Notes under the pieces: generated by a model
Seen by the model: the letters and a program-made list of their open reading frames with translations, nothing else
The model's database searches: none
Told to the model about the DNA's origin: nothing
NCBI RefSeq assembly: GCF_000814905.1
Contig: NZ_JXAG01000048.1
Span: 1-64,000 of the forward strand
Direction of reading: 5' to 3'
Length of the DNA stretch: 64,000 nucleotides
Origin: Enterobacter sp. Bisph1
Lineage (GTDB): Bacteria; Pseudomonadota; Gammaproteobacteria; Enterobacterales; Enterobacteriaceae
In this document: positions 27,105 through 36,540 of the stretch, piece after piece
Position numbering within the stretch: position 1 is the first letter of the stretch
Layout of the letters: each line of letters opens with the position of its first letter
Made by a program: the position numbers and the translations under genes

Positions 27105-28559
27105 TTAGACCATTAACGGCAGGAGCTGCTGGTAAATACGACGGAAGGTTTCACGGCGCGGCGCATACAGCGCATGGCGCGCAGCATCCGGCATGTGCTG
27201 CTGCTCAACGGGGAGCTGCGGCAGAAGCGTCGCCAGCGGCGTGTGCGGGTTAACGGCAATTTGCGCCAGCCGCGCCGCGCCCAACGCAGGCCCAACATCG
27301 CCGCCGGTGCGGTAATCAAGCTGTAATCCACTGATATCCGCGAGCATCTGACGCCACCACGCGCTGCGCGCCCCGCCGCCGATAAGGGTAATGCTTTGCG
27401 GCGTTACGCCACAGGCGTGCACCACATCCATCCCGTCCGCCAGTGCGTAACCGACGCCTTCCAGCACGGCGCGGGCGAGTTCTTCCCGGCCATGTTGATG
27501 AGTGAGGCCGAAAAATACCCCTTTCGCCTGCGGGTTGTTATGGGGCGTGCGTTCGCCGGAAAGATAAGGCAAAAACCACAGCTCACCGGCATTTTCATCC
27601 GCCTGTTGCGCAGCGTTAATCAGCGCCGGAACCGACTCCAGCCCCGTCAGCTTCGCCGCCCAGTCCAGGCAGGAAGCCGCACTCAGCATGACCGACATCA
27701 AATGCCAGCGGCCCGGCAGAGCATGACAAAAACTGTGTACCGCGCTTTCAGGTTTGCTAAGAAAGCCTTCGCTGACGGCAAAATAGACCCCGGAAGTACC
27801 CAGCGACAGCATCGCCTGCCCGGCATCCGCCATGCCGACGCCAACGGCACCGGCGGCGTTATCACCACCGCCCGCGACTACCGGCACCACCGGCATTGCC
27901 CAGCGCCGCGCAATCTCCGGCAGAAGCTCACCGGTGATGTCGCTGCCTTCAAATAAATTCGGCATATGCGCACGCGTAAGCGCGCAGGCGGCCAGCATCT
28001 CGTCGCTCCAGTCGCGCTTCGCCACATCCAGCCACATCGTTCCCGCCGCATCGGACATATCGCTGGCGAACACCCCGGACATTTTAAAGCGCAAGAAATC
28101 CTTCGGCAGCAGCACTTTCGCCACACGGGCGAATATGTCTGGCTCGTGGCGCTGCACCCACAGGAGCTTCGGCGCGGTAAAACCGGGCATCATCAGATTC
28201 CCGGTGATAGCGCGTGAGTTTGCCACCTTCGCTTCCAGCAGCGCGCACTCTTCGCCACAGCGACCGTCGTTCCACAGAATCGCCGGGCGCAGCACCTGAT
28301 TCGCACTATCGAGAAGCGTTGCGCCATGCATTTGCCCCGCCAGGCCAATGGCTTTTACCTGCTGTAGCGAGTGGGCCGCGCCTAATGCCTGTACGGCGCG
28401 GTCCGTCGCCTGCCACCACGCTTCGGGATCCTGCTCTGACCACAGCGGGTGCGGTCGCGATACGCTGAGTTTTTCCGTATGGGAGGCCAGCACATCGCCC
28501 TGCTCGCCGAGCAGAATCGCCTTCACGCCTGAAGTGCCGAGATCGATCCCGATATACAT
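27105..28559 (-). CDS. xylB: Xylulokinase
   Basis: A 484-aa FGGY-family kinase, the same length as E. coli XylB. It phosphorylates D-xylulose to xylulose 5-phosphate for entry to the pentose phosphate pathway. It starts MYIGIDLGTSGVKAILL with the N-terminal ATP-phosphate loop, and the C-terminal FGGY region includes GGGARSAWWRQMLADI. The catalytic Asp lies in LWNDGRCGEECALL or nearby conserved acidic positions. The start at 28559 has GGAG 8 nt upstream; the GTG at 28568 overlaps that site. It follows xylA by 49 nt. Confidence 0.97.
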   Translation of the reverse strand: MYIGIDLGTSGVKAILLGEQGDVLASHTEKLSVSRPHPLWSEQDPEAWWQATDRAVQALGAAHSLQQVKAIGLAGQMHGATLLDSANQVLRPAILWNDGRCGEECALLEAKVANSRAITGNLMMPGFTAPKLLWVQRHEPDIFARVAKVLLPKDFLRFKMSGVFASDMSDAAGTMWLDVAKRDWSDEMLAACALTRAHMPNLFEGSDITGELLPEIARRWAMPVVPVVAGGGDNAAGAVGVGMADAGQAMLSLGTSGVYFAVSEGFLSKPESAVHSFCHALPGRWHLMSVMLSAASCLDWAAKLTGLESVPALINAAQQADENAGELWFLPYLSGERTPHNNPQAKGVFFGLTHQHGREELARAVLEGVGYALADGMDVVHACGVTPQSITLIGGGARSAWWRQMLADISGLQLDYRTGGDVGPALGAARLAQIAVNPHTPLATLLPQLPVEQQHMPDAARHALYAPRRETFRRIYQQLLPLMV

Positions 28560-28608
28560 AGTGACCACTCCTTTTTAGTGCGCCGCATAGCCTGCGGCGC
28601 AGAACGGG

Positions 28609-29931
28609 TTACTTATCAAACAGGTAGTAGTTGACAAGGTTTTCCAGCTGCTCCTGATTGCCGCTCTGGTGACGCGGTGCCAGGTTCTGTTGCTCAGCGT
28701 ACTTCGCCAGCTCCGCCAGGCTAAGCTGACCCTGCAAAATTTGCTGGCCCAGTTCACCATTCCAGCCCGCATAACGCTTCGCTACGCGTTTATCCAGCTC
28801 GCCCTCTTCCACCATGCGCGCCGCCACTTTCAACGCCAGCGCCATGGTATCCATCGCGCCAATATGGCCGTAGAAGAGATCGTATTTATCGGTGCTCTGG
28901 CGACGCACTTTGGCGTCAAAGTTCAGGCCGCCGGTGGTGAAACCGCCCGCTTTGAGAATTTCATACATCACCAGCGCGTTCTCTTCGACGCTGTTCGGGA
29001 ACTGGTCGGTATCCCAGCCTAGCTGCGGATCGCCGCGGTTCGCATCCACGGAACCAAACAGCCCAAGGGCGATAGCGGTGGCGATTTCATGATGGAACGA
29101 ATGACCGGCGAGCGTAGCGTGGTTCGCTTCGATGTTCAGTTTAATCTCTTTTTCCAGACCGAACTGTTTCAGGAAGCCATACACCGTGGCGGCGTCATAA
29201 TCGTACTGGTGCTTGGTGGGTTCCTGCGGTTTCGGTTCGATAAGCAGCGTGCCGCGAAAACCGATTTTGTGTTTGTGCTCAACCACCATATGCATAAAGC
29301 GGCCAATCTGCTCGCGCTCCTGGCGCAGATCGGTGTTCAGCAGGGTTTCATACCCTTCGCGACCGCCCCACAGCACGTAGTTTTCACCACCGAGCTGGTG
29401 GGTAGCGTTCATAGCGGTGACCACCTGCGTCGCCGCCCAGCTGAACACTTCCGGATCCGGGTTGGTCGCCGCACCGGCACCGTAGCGCGGGTTGGTAAAG
29501 CAGTTCGCCGTACCCCATAACAGCTTCACGCCGCTCTGCTGCTGTTTTTCAGCCAGCACATCCACCATCTGCGCAAAGTTGTTCAGGTACTCTTTCAGCG
29601 ACGCCCCTTCCGGCGAGACATCCACATCGTGGAAGCAGTAGTAAGGCACATGCAGTTTATGGAAGAACTCGAAAGCGACATCGGCTTTGCGCTTCGCCAT
29701 GGCGATGGCTTCACCCGGCTGCTGCCATGGGCGATCGAAGGAGCCCACGCCAAACATATCTGCGCCGTTCCAGCAGAACGTGTGCCAGTAGCAGGCAGCA
29801 AAACGCAGGTGATCTTCCATGCGCTTACCGAGCACTAGCTCATCGGGATTGTAATGACGAAACGCTAAAGGATTCGTGGTTTTTGGACCTTCAAAACGAA
29901 CCCGATCCAGCTGGTCGAAATAAGCTTGCAT
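28609..29931 (-). CDS. xylA: Xylose isomerase
   Basis: A 440-aa TIM-barrel enzyme, the same length as E. coli XylA, converting D-xylose to D-xylulose with two divalent metals. The catalytic His is in [12 protein letters not shown], and metal ligands are found in [32 protein letters not shown] and [13 protein letters not shown]. The start at 29931 matches the E. coli N-terminus [12 protein letters not shown] and has GAGCTC upstream; the frame extends only four codons further. It is the first gene of the leftward xylAB operon. Confidence 0.98.
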   Translation of the reverse strand: MQAYFDQLDRVRFEGPKTTNPLAFRHYNPDELVLGKRMEDHLRFAACYWHTFCWNGADMFGVGSFDRPWQQPGEAIAMAKRKADVAFEFFHKLHVPYYCFHDVDVSPEGASLKEYLNNFAQMVDVLAEKQQQSGVKLLWGTANCFTNPRYGAGAATNPDPEVFSWAATQVVTAMNATHQLGGENYVLWGGREGYETLLNTDLRQEREQIGRFMHMVVEHKHKIGFRGTLLIEPKPQEPTKHQYDYDAATVYGFLKQFGLEKEIKLNIEANHATLAGHSFHHEIATAIALGLFGSVDANRGDPQLGWDTDQFPNSVEENALVMYEILKAGGFTTGGLNFDAKVRRQSTDKYDLFYGHIGAMDTMALALKVAARMVEEGELDKRVAKRYAGWNGELGQQILQGQLSLAELAKYAEQQNLAPRHQSGNQEQLENLVNYYLFDK

Positions 29932-30280
29932 AATGAGCTCCATTGGCGAGTGTATAAACCTGCAGTAATACTGGATTCTCTCCCTGACTCGCTCAATTAC
30001 GTTATTTCACACTGCTATTAAGAGAATGCACAAACGTGCGCTGGCTCGCAAAATAATGAGAACGCTGGCTGCAATCTTCCTCCCTGATTTTTATGCAAAA
30101 TCGGTTTTGCTTTTTTTAAAATAAGATCGCGGTCATAAATCAGGAAATAAACCAAAAAACGTAACGCCCGGATAAAAATCTGTAATTGCCAGCCTGGATT
30201 TCTGCGTTAAGAATTTGCTCGTCTAAAGCTGTGCATGTTTCTTTTATCTCGCCCTTCACCCTACAAAAGGTATTCCTATT
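29932..30280. promoter_or_regulatory. xylA / xylF divergent control region
   Basis: 349 bp between the divergent xylAB and xylFGH operons. The segment 29980-30050 is recognisably like the E. coli region upstream of xylA. It includes a degenerate CRP-type site near 30017-30034 (TTAA...TGCACA, read from either strand; the E. coli site is better). An AT-rich stretch at 30085-30135, with ATGCAAAATCGGTTTTGC and poly-T, is the likely xylF-side XylR/promoter region. In E. coli XylR with D-xylose and CRP activate both operons. XylR half-sites are not precisely assigned. Confidence 0.7.
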
Positions 30281-31273
30281 ATGAAGATAAAGAATCTTTG
30301 CCTTACACTCTGCGCCTCCCTGCTGCTGGCAAGCGCGTTCGGTCATGCTAAAGAGGTAAAAATCGGCATGGCGATTGATGATTTACGCCTCGAGCGCTGG
30401 CAAAAAGACCGCGATATTTTTGTGAAAAAAGCTGAATCCCTCGGCGCAAATGTCTTTGTTCAGTCTGCCAACGGCAACGAAGAAACCCAGATGTCGCAAA
30501 TTGAAAATATGATAAACCGCGGCGTCGATGTGCTGGTTATTATTCCCTACAACGGTCAGGTATTAAGTAACGTAATTAAAGAAGCGAAGCAGGAAGGAAT
30601 TAAAGTTCTGGCATACGATCGCATGATAAATAATGCCGATATCGACTTCTATATTTCCTTCGATAATGAAAAAGTGGGTGAATTACAAGCGCAAAGCCTG
30701 GTGAGTAAAGTGCCACAGGGCAATTACTTTTTAATGGGCGGATCGCCGGTTGATAATAACGCCAAGCTGTTCCGCGCCGGGCAGATGAAAGTGTTAAAGC
30801 CCTATGTTGATAGCGGCAAAATTAAAATTGTCGGCGATCAATGGGTCGACGGCTGGCTGCCGGAGAACGCGCTGAAGATTATGGAAAACGCCCTGACCGC
30901 CAACAATAACAAAATTGACGCGGTGGTCGCTTCCAACGATGCCACGGCGGGCGGTGCGATTCAGGCGCTGAGCGCTCAGGGCCTGGCGGGCAAAGTGGCG
31001 ATTTCGGGCCAGGATGCCGATCTTGCAGGCGTTAAACGCTTGATTAACGGTAGCCAGACCATGACGGTTTATAAACCGATTACCCAACTGGCCAATACCG
31101 CCGCCGAGATCGCCGTCGAGATGGGTAATGGCAAAGATCCGAAAGCGGACACCACCCTTAACAACGGCCTGAAAGATGTGCCTTCCCGCCTGTTGACGCC
31201 AATTGAAGTCACGAAAGACAACATTGACGCCACGGTTATCAAAGACGGCTTCCATCAAAAAGACCAGCTCTAA
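30281..31273 (+). CDS. xylF: D-xylose ABC transporter, periplasmic binding protein
   Basis: A 330-aa protein, as in E. coli. A Sec signal peptide ends near SAFGHA (about residue 23), followed by KEVKIGMAIDDLRLERW. The ribose-binding-type fold delivers xylose to XylGH. Sugar-contact stretches include AYDRMI, SNDATAGG and SGQDADLAGVKR. First gene of the xylFGH operon; an AAAAGG site precedes the ATG. Confidence 0.97.
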   Translation: MKIKNLCLTLCASLLLASAFGHAKEVKIGMAIDDLRLERWQKDRDIFVKKAESLGANVFVQSANGNEETQMSQIENMINRGVDVLVIIPYNGQVLSNVIKEAKQEGIKVLAYDRMINNADIDFYISFDNEKVGELQAQSLVSKVPQGNYFLMGGSPVDNNAKLFRAGQMKVLKPYVDSGKIKIVGDQWVDGWLPENALKIMENALTANNNKIDAVVASNDATAGGAIQALSAQGLAGKVAISGQDADLAGVKRLINGSQTMTVYKPITQLANTAAEIAVEMGNGKDPKADTTLNNGLKDVPSRLLTPIEVTKDNIDATVIKDGFHQKDQL

Positions 31274-31281
31274 AAGCACCG

Positions 31282-31311
31282 GCGCGCCTGTCTCAAGCCT
31301 GCCAGGCGCGC
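31282..31311 (+). terminator. Intercistronic hairpin between xylF and xylG
   Basis: GCGCGCCTG (31282-31290) pairs with CAGGCGCGC (31303-31311) around a 12-nt loop, 9 nt after the xylF stop. There is no T run. Such hairpins between a binding-protein gene and its ABC genes commonly stabilise the upstream message or cause partial termination, raising binding protein over permease. Confidence 0.65.
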
Positions 31312-31359
31312 TGGCCGCTCTTTCTTTCAGGCGCTACCTGCCAATGATGTGGAGCAGCT

Positions 31360-32901
31360 ATGCCTTATTTACTCGAAATGAAGAACATCACCAAAACCTT
31401 CGGCGTGGTAAAGGCGATTGATAATGTCAGCCTGCACCTGAACGCGGGCGAGGTGCTTTCGCTGTGCGGCGAGAACGGTTCTGGAAAATCTACGCTGATG
31501 AAGGTGCTGTGTGGGATCTACCCGGCGGGCAGCTACGAAGGAGAGATTATTTTTGCCGGCGAAACCCTGCAAGCCAGCCATATCCGCGATACCGAGCGCA
31601 AAGGGATCGCCATCATTCACCAGGAGCTAGCGCTGGTGAAACATTTAACGGTGCTGGAGAACATCTTTCTCGGCGCGGAGATCGTCCGTCACGGCGTGAT
31701 GGATTACGACATGATGACGCTGCGCTGCGAAAAGTTGCTCAAGCAGGTGAGCCTGATGGTTTCGCCGGATACCCGCGTCGGCGATTTAGGGCTTGGGCAA
31801 CAGCAGCTGGTGGAAATCGCTAAAGCGCTGAACAAACAGGTGCGGCTGCTTATTCTTGATGAACCTACCGCGTCGCTGACGGAGCAGGAAACCGCCGTAC
31901 TGCTGGATATTATCCGCGACCTGCGCAATCACGATATCGCCTGCATTTATATTTCCCACAAGCTCAACGAAGTGAAAGCGATATCCGATGTGATCTGCGT
32001 TATCCGCGACGGCAAGCATATTGGTACCCGTGATGCCGCCGTGATGAGTGAAGACGACATTATCACCATGATGGTGGGGCGCGAACTGACTGCCCTGTAC
32101 CCCAATGAACCCCATACGACAGGCGAAGAGATCCTGCGCGTTGAACACCTGACCGCCTGGCATCCGGTCAACCGTCATATCAAACGGGTGAACGATATCT
32201 CCTTTAGCCTGAAACGCGGCGAAATTCTCGGTATCGCCGGGCTGGTCGGCGCGGGGCGCACGGAAGCGGTGCAATGCCTGTTTGGCGTCTGGCCGGGGCG
32301 CTGGGAAGGCGAGATCTACCTTGATGGCAAGCGGGTCAAAATTAACAACTGCCAGCAGGCTATCGACTTTGGTATTGCGATGGTGCCCGAAGATCGCAAA
32401 AGGGACGGCATTGTGCCGGTAATGGCGGTGGGCAAGAACATTACGCTGGCAGCGCTGAATCAGTTTACCGGTGCGTTAAGTAGCCTGGATGATGCCGCCG
32501 AGCAGGCCTGTATTCTGCAATCGTTGCAGCGGCTGAAGGTGAAAACATCTTCGCCGGAGCTGGCGATTGGTCGTCTGAGCGGCGGCAATCAGCAAAAGGC
32601 GATCCTTGCCCGCTGCCTGCTGCTCAACCCACGCATTCTGATCCTCGATGAACCCACGCGCGGCATCGATATCGGCGCGAAATATGAAATCTACAAACTG
32701 ATTAACCAACTGGTGCAGCAGGGGATCGCCGTCATTGTTATCTCATCCGAACTGCCCGAAGTGCTGGGGCTGAGCGATCGGGTGCTGGTGATGCATGAGG
32801 GCAAGCTAAAGGCCGACCTAATTAATCGTAATCTGACCCAGGAACAGGTCATGGAAGCGGCGCTGAGGAGCGAACATCATGTCGAAAAGCAACCCGTCTG
32901 A
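31360..32901 (+). CDS. xylG: D-xylose ABC transporter, ATP-binding protein
   Basis: A 513-aa double-cassette ATPase of the sugar type, the same length as E. coli XylG. The first cassette has GENGSGKST (Walker A), [15 protein letters not shown] (signature region) and [12 protein letters not shown]. The second has a degenerate Walker [10 protein letters not shown], then [15 protein letters not shown] and [12 protein letters not shown], the usual pattern of CUT2 transporters. It overlaps xylH by 23 nt. Confidence 0.97.
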   Translation: MPYLLEMKNITKTFGVVKAIDNVSLHLNAGEVLSLCGENGSGKSTLMKVLCGIYPAGSYEGEIIFAGETLQASHIRDTERKGIAIIHQELALVKHLTVLENIFLGAEIVRHGVMDYDMMTLRCEKLLKQVSLMVSPDTRVGDLGLGQQQLVEIAKALNKQVRLLILDEPTASLTEQETAVLLDIIRDLRNHDIACIYISHKLNEVKAISDVICVIRDGKHIGTRDAAVMSEDDIITMMVGRELTALYPNEPHTTGEEILRVEHLTAWHPVNRHIKRVNDISFSLKRGEILGIAGLVGAGRTEAVQCLFGVWPGRWEGEIYLDGKRVKINNCQQAIDFGIAMVPEDRKRDGIVPVMAVGKNITLAALNQFTGALSSLDDAAEQACILQSLQRLKVKTSSPELAIGRLSGGNQQKAILARCLLLNPRILILDEPTRGIDIGAKYEIYKLINQLVQQGIAVIVISSELPEVLGLSDRVLVMHEGKLKADLINRNLTQEQVMEAALRSEHHVEKQPV

Positions 32902-34060
32902 AATCAAGTTAACTACCGCATCCCCGGGGCCTTTCTCCGGGCTTAAGTCGCTTAATTTGCAAGTGTTTGTGATGATTGCCGCCATTGTGGTGATTATGCT
33001 GTTTTTCACCGGCATGACCGATGGCGCCTATCTGAGCGCGCGTAATGTTTCTAACCTGCTGCGCCAGACGGCGATTACCGGCATTCTGGCGGTGGGAATG
33101 GTCTTCGTTATTATCTCGGCAGAAATCGACCTTTCCGTCGGCTCGATGATGGGGCTGCTGGGCGGCGTGGCGGCGATTTTCGACGTCTGGCTTGGCTGGC
33201 CGCTGCCGCTGACGGTAGCCGTGACGCTGGTGCTCGGCCTGCTGCTCGGCGCGTGGAACGGCTGGTGGGTGGCCTATCGTAAAGTACCGTCGTTTATCGT
33301 CACGCTGGCGGGAATGCTGGCGTTTCGCGGCGTGCTGATTGGCATTACTAACGGCACCACCGTTTCGCCCACCAGCGCGGCGATGTCGCAAATTGGCCAA
33401 AGCTATTTGTCCGACAGCGTCGGTTTCGGCGTCGGCGTGCTCGGCCTGTTAGCCTTTGTGACCTGGCAGTGGCGCGGACGTCAGCGCCGCCAGGCGCTGG
33501 GGCTTTCGACCTCTGCCTCGACGTCAGCGGTGGGTCGCCAGGCGATAATCGCCGTGATTGTCCTTGGTGCCATTTGGTTGCTAAATGATTATCGTGGCGT
33601 CCCAACGCCGGTGCTGCTGCTGGCGCTGCTGCTGCTGGCGGGCATGTTTATGGCGACGCGTACCGCCTTTGGCCGCCGTATTTATGCTATCGGCGGCAAC
33701 CTCGAAGCAGCGCGTCTTTCCGGGATTAACGTCGAGCGTACCAAGCTTGCGGTATTTGCCATTAACGGTTTAATGGTGGCAATAGCCGGCTTGATCCTCA
33801 GTTCGCGTCTCGGCGCGGGTTCCCCTTCCGCCGGTAATATCGCCGAACTGGATGCGATTGCTGCCTGCGTAATTGGCGGTACCAGCCTTGCGGGCGGGAT
33901 TGGTAGCGTGGCGGGCGCGGTGATGGGGGCGTTTATCATGGCCTCGCTGGATAACGGCATGAGCATGATGGATGTGCCGACGTTCTGGCAATATATCGTT
34001 AAAGGTGCCATTTTGCTGTTGGCCGTGTGGATGGATTCCGCGACCAAACGCCGGGCTTAA
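32879..34060 (+). CDS. xylH: D-xylose ABC transporter, permease
   Basis: A 393-aa membrane protein, the same length as E. coli XylH. It has roughly ten helices and the CUT2 permease motifs [15 protein letters not shown] and [18 protein letters not shown]. The start lies inside the end of xylG, indicating coupling. The loop after about residue 175 ([19 protein letters not shown]) is more variable than the rest. Confidence 0.97.
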   Translation: MSKSNPSEIKLTTASPGPFSGLKSLNLQVFVMIAAIVVIMLFFTGMTDGAYLSARNVSNLLRQTAITGILAVGMVFVIISAEIDLSVGSMMGLLGGVAAIFDVWLGWPLPLTVAVTLVLGLLLGAWNGWWVAYRKVPSFIVTLAGMLAFRGVLIGITNGTTVSPTSAAMSQIGQSYLSDSVGFGVGVLGLLAFVTWQWRGRQRRQALGLSTSASTSAVGRQAIIAVIVLGAIWLLNDYRGVPTPVLLLALLLLAGMFMATRTAFGRRIYAIGGNLEAARLSGINVERTKLAVFAINGLMVAIAGLILSSRLGAGSPSAGNIAELDAIAACVIGGTSLAGGIGSVAGAVMGAFIMASLDNGMSMMDVPTFWQYIVKGAILLLAVWMDSATKRRA

Positions 34061-34162
34061 GCTGCGTGAATTCAGGCCCGATCACACTGCCGGATCTTTT
34101 TTATTTATCAGCATGATGAATATGATAAGCAGTACGGAAAGAGAGTCAGGAAGCGAACCAAC

Positions 34163-35341
34163 ATGTTTGAGAAGCGCCACCGTATCACGCTGTTATTTAA
34201 CGCCAACAAAGCCTATGACCGCCAGGTTGTCGAAGGGGTCGGCGAATATTTACAGGCGTCGCAATCCGAGTGGGATATCTTCATCGAGGAGGACTTTCGC
34301 GCACGGATTGAAAATATCAAAGAGTGGCTCGGCGATGGCGTGATCGCCGATTATGACGACCGGGAGATTGAGCGGCTGCTGGCGGATGTTGACGTGCCGA
34401 TTGTCGGCGTCGGCGGCTCGTATCATCTCCCGGAGCACTATCCGCCGGTGCATTACATCGCGACGGACAATTATGCGCTGGTTGAGAGCGCATTTTTGCA
34501 TTTGAAAGAGAAAGGGGTGCACCGTTTTGCTTTCTACGGCTTACCTTCATCCAGCGGTAAGCGTTGGGCGATGGAGCGCGAACACGCCTTTTGCCAGCTG
34601 GTGGCGCAGGAGAAGTATCGCGGCGTGGTTTATCAGGGGCTGACCACGGCGCCCGAGAACTGGCAGCATGCGCAAAACCGGCTCGCGGACTGGCTGCAAA
34701 CCCTGCCGCCGCAGACTGGCATTATCGCCGTTACCGATGCCCGCGCCCGTCACGTGCTGCAAGTGTGCGATCATCTGCATATTCCGGTGCCGGAGAAACT
34801 GTGCGTGATCGGCATTGATAACGAAGAACTGACCCGCTATTTGTCGCGCGTTGCGCTCTCTTCCGTGGCGCAGGGAACGCGGCAAATGGGCTACCAGGCG
34901 GCGAAGCTGTTGCACCGTCTGCTGGCGAATGAAAATATGCCGCTGCAGCGGCTGCTGGTTCCGCCGATGCGCGTGGTGGCTCGGCGTTCCACGGATTACC
35001 GCTCCCTTAACGATCCGGCGGTGATTCAGGCGATGCATTACATCCGGAATCATGCCTGTAAGGGAATTAAAGTCGACCAGGTGCTGGATGCGGTGGGTAT
35101 TTCGCGCTCAAACCTGGAAAAACGCTTTAAAGAAGAGGTCGGCGAGACGATTCATGCGGTGATTCATGCGGAAAAACTGGAGAAGGCGCGCAGCCTGCTG
35201 GTCTCGACAACGCTTTCTATCAACGAAATCTCCCAGATGTGCGGCTACCCGTCGCTGCAATATTTCTATTCCGTTTTTCGTAAAGAGTACGAGAGCACGC
35301 CGAAAGATTACCGCGACCGTTACAGCGAAATTCTTATCTAG
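34163..35341 (+). CDS. xylR: Xylose operon activator XylR
   Basis: A 392-aa protein, the same length as E. coli XylR. The N-terminal periplasmic-binding-like domain (about 1-270) senses D-xylose, and the C-terminal AraC-type DNA-binding domain (about 285-392) includes DAVGISRSNLEKRFKEEVGETIHAVIHAEKLEKARSLL and INEISQMCGYPSLQYFYSVFRKEY. It activates xylAB and xylFGH from the shared control region. It follows xylH by 102 nt, so it may have its own promoter. Confidence 0.97.
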   Translation: MFEKRHRITLLFNANKAYDRQVVEGVGEYLQASQSEWDIFIEEDFRARIENIKEWLGDGVIADYDDREIERLLADVDVPIVGVGGSYHLPEHYPPVHYIATDNYALVESAFLHLKEKGVHRFAFYGLPSSSGKRWAMEREHAFCQLVAQEKYRGVVYQGLTTAPENWQHAQNRLADWLQTLPPQTGIIAVTDARARHVLQVCDHLHIPVPEKLCVIGIDNEELTRYLSRVALSSVAQGTRQMGYQAAKLLHRLLANENMPLQRLLVPPMRVVARRSTDYRSLNDPAVIQAMHYIRNHACKGIKVDQVLDAVGISRSNLEKRFKEEVGETIHAVIHAEKLEKARSLLVSTTLSINEISQMCGYPSLQYFYSVFRKEYESTPKDYRDRYSEILI

Positions 35342-35363
35342 CGCAGGCTTTAGCGCAAAGAAA

Positions 35364-35387
35364 AACGCCTTCCTGCTGGAAGGCGTT
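35364..35387. terminator. Terminator between xylR and bax
   Basis: AACGCCTTCC (35364-35373) and GGAAGGCGTT (35378-35387) form a perfect 10-bp stem with a TGCT loop. A runs upstream and ATT downstream allow it to serve both convergent genes. Confidence 0.88.
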
Positions 35388-35395
35388 ATTTGCGA

Positions 35396-36223
35396 TTACA
35401 TATGGGCGGCGATTAACTGCTGATTGTCCTGATACATGGCAAACAGGTAGTTGTTGTAGCTGGTGCCGCGGGTCGAGTAACCCTTAAGCTTATGAATCAT
35501 ATTGGTCGCCGTCACTTCCTGATCCGCTTTACGCAGCTGCGCGCGGGATTTACGGAAAGAGGCATAGGCCGCGTGGGTATTCAGATTGGTGACGTAAGCG
35601 TCAACGGATTCCTGCACCGACTCAAAGCGAGAGTAGCCTTTCACTTTACCCGCCCCGTTTTTACAGGCCCCTTTGGCACATTTCATACCAAACAGGTTGT
35701 TGTTTGAACGCGCCAGTTTTGACGTACCCCAGCCGCTTTCCGCAGCCGCCATTGTAGCGACCATGCTGTCCGGGATAATGTCGACGCGCTCCAGCAGGGA
35801 ATTCCACGGAATACGGCGCGTATTTCCGTTCCAGCTGATTTTATAGCGCTTAGTAATGTCTTTTAGACGCGTGCGTTCAGCAGATGACCATTGGCTGTCA
35901 TACTGTTTTGACATCAGCCAGTTACGCTCGGCGGTAATCGCAGAGTTTTTACTGGTGATATAAGGCATTACTGTCCGGAGAAACGCTTTTTTCCTTGGTG
36001 TTCCGGAAGGGTATTTTCGCAAATCAGGAAGTGAACTGCTATTTACACTATTGCGAGAATACTCTTGTTTACTGCTTGCCTGTTTTTTTACGCTTGCCTT
36101 AGTGACGTGGGCTTTGTAACTCGTTGTTTCTGCGTGCGTCTTTGCCAGCACCCCCCCTGAAAATATCAGAGTGGAAAACATGAGTATCGTCGCCCCAAGT
36201 CGTCGCATGGGTATCGATATCAT
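35396..36223 (-). CDS. bax: Bax-family glucosaminidase-like protein
   Basis: A 275-aa exported protein, about the size of E. coli Bax (274 aa). A signal peptide ends near SGGVLAKTHA, followed by a Lys/Ser-rich linker. The catalytic-type domain (about 100-275) belongs to the glucosaminidase (GH73-like) family, with the putative general acid in MAAAESGWGTSKLARSNNNLFGMKC. The biological role in E. coli is unsettled. The gene is convergent with xylR. Confidence 0.92.
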   Translation of the reverse strand: MISIPMRRLGATILMFSTLIFSGGVLAKTHAETTSYKAHVTKASVKKQASSKQEYSRNSVNSSSLPDLRKYPSGTPRKKAFLRTVMPYITSKNSAITAERNWLMSKQYDSQWSSAERTRLKDITKRYKISWNGNTRRIPWNSLLERVDIIPDSMVATMAAAESGWGTSKLARSNNNLFGMKCAKGACKNGAGKVKGYSRFESVQESVDAYVTNLNTHAAYASFRKSRAQLRKADQEVTATNMIHKLKGYSTRGTSYNNYLFAMYQDNQQLIAAHM

Positions 36224-36540
36224 TAGGTCTCCTGGTCGGATTTCAACATTCCAACACCTTCTTATTGGCCCGATTTTGAGAGCTGAATCTCAAATCATAC
36301 CAAAATTAACCCTTCAGAGCACTAACAGAAATAATCCAATTCTGAAATGATGTCATGGGTAAACTGCTTGAAAAGCGAACAATCGGCCAAAATTGTGGCG
36401 GTTATCGCAAATCTGCCTTCACAACAGCGGCGCAATCGCTCACCCTGCGCCCTCCTCCCTGGCGATAACGCGCACGGGATGAGTTCGCCCGGCAACCGGC
36501 GTGGCAAACTGGGGAAATATCGCCATCACAGGGACTTCCG
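36224..36540. promoter_or_regulatory. Divergent bax / malS control region with MalT-type boxes
   Basis: 317 bp. Two candidate MalT boxes (consensus GGGGAKGAGG) lie 57-90 bp before malS. One is AGGGAGGAGG on the minus strand at 36451-36460 (one mismatch). The other is CGGGATGAGT on the plus strand at 36475-36484 (two mismatches). malS is a known MalT target in E. coli, which supports them. The part near bax is AT-rich with no clear site. Confidence 0.6.
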
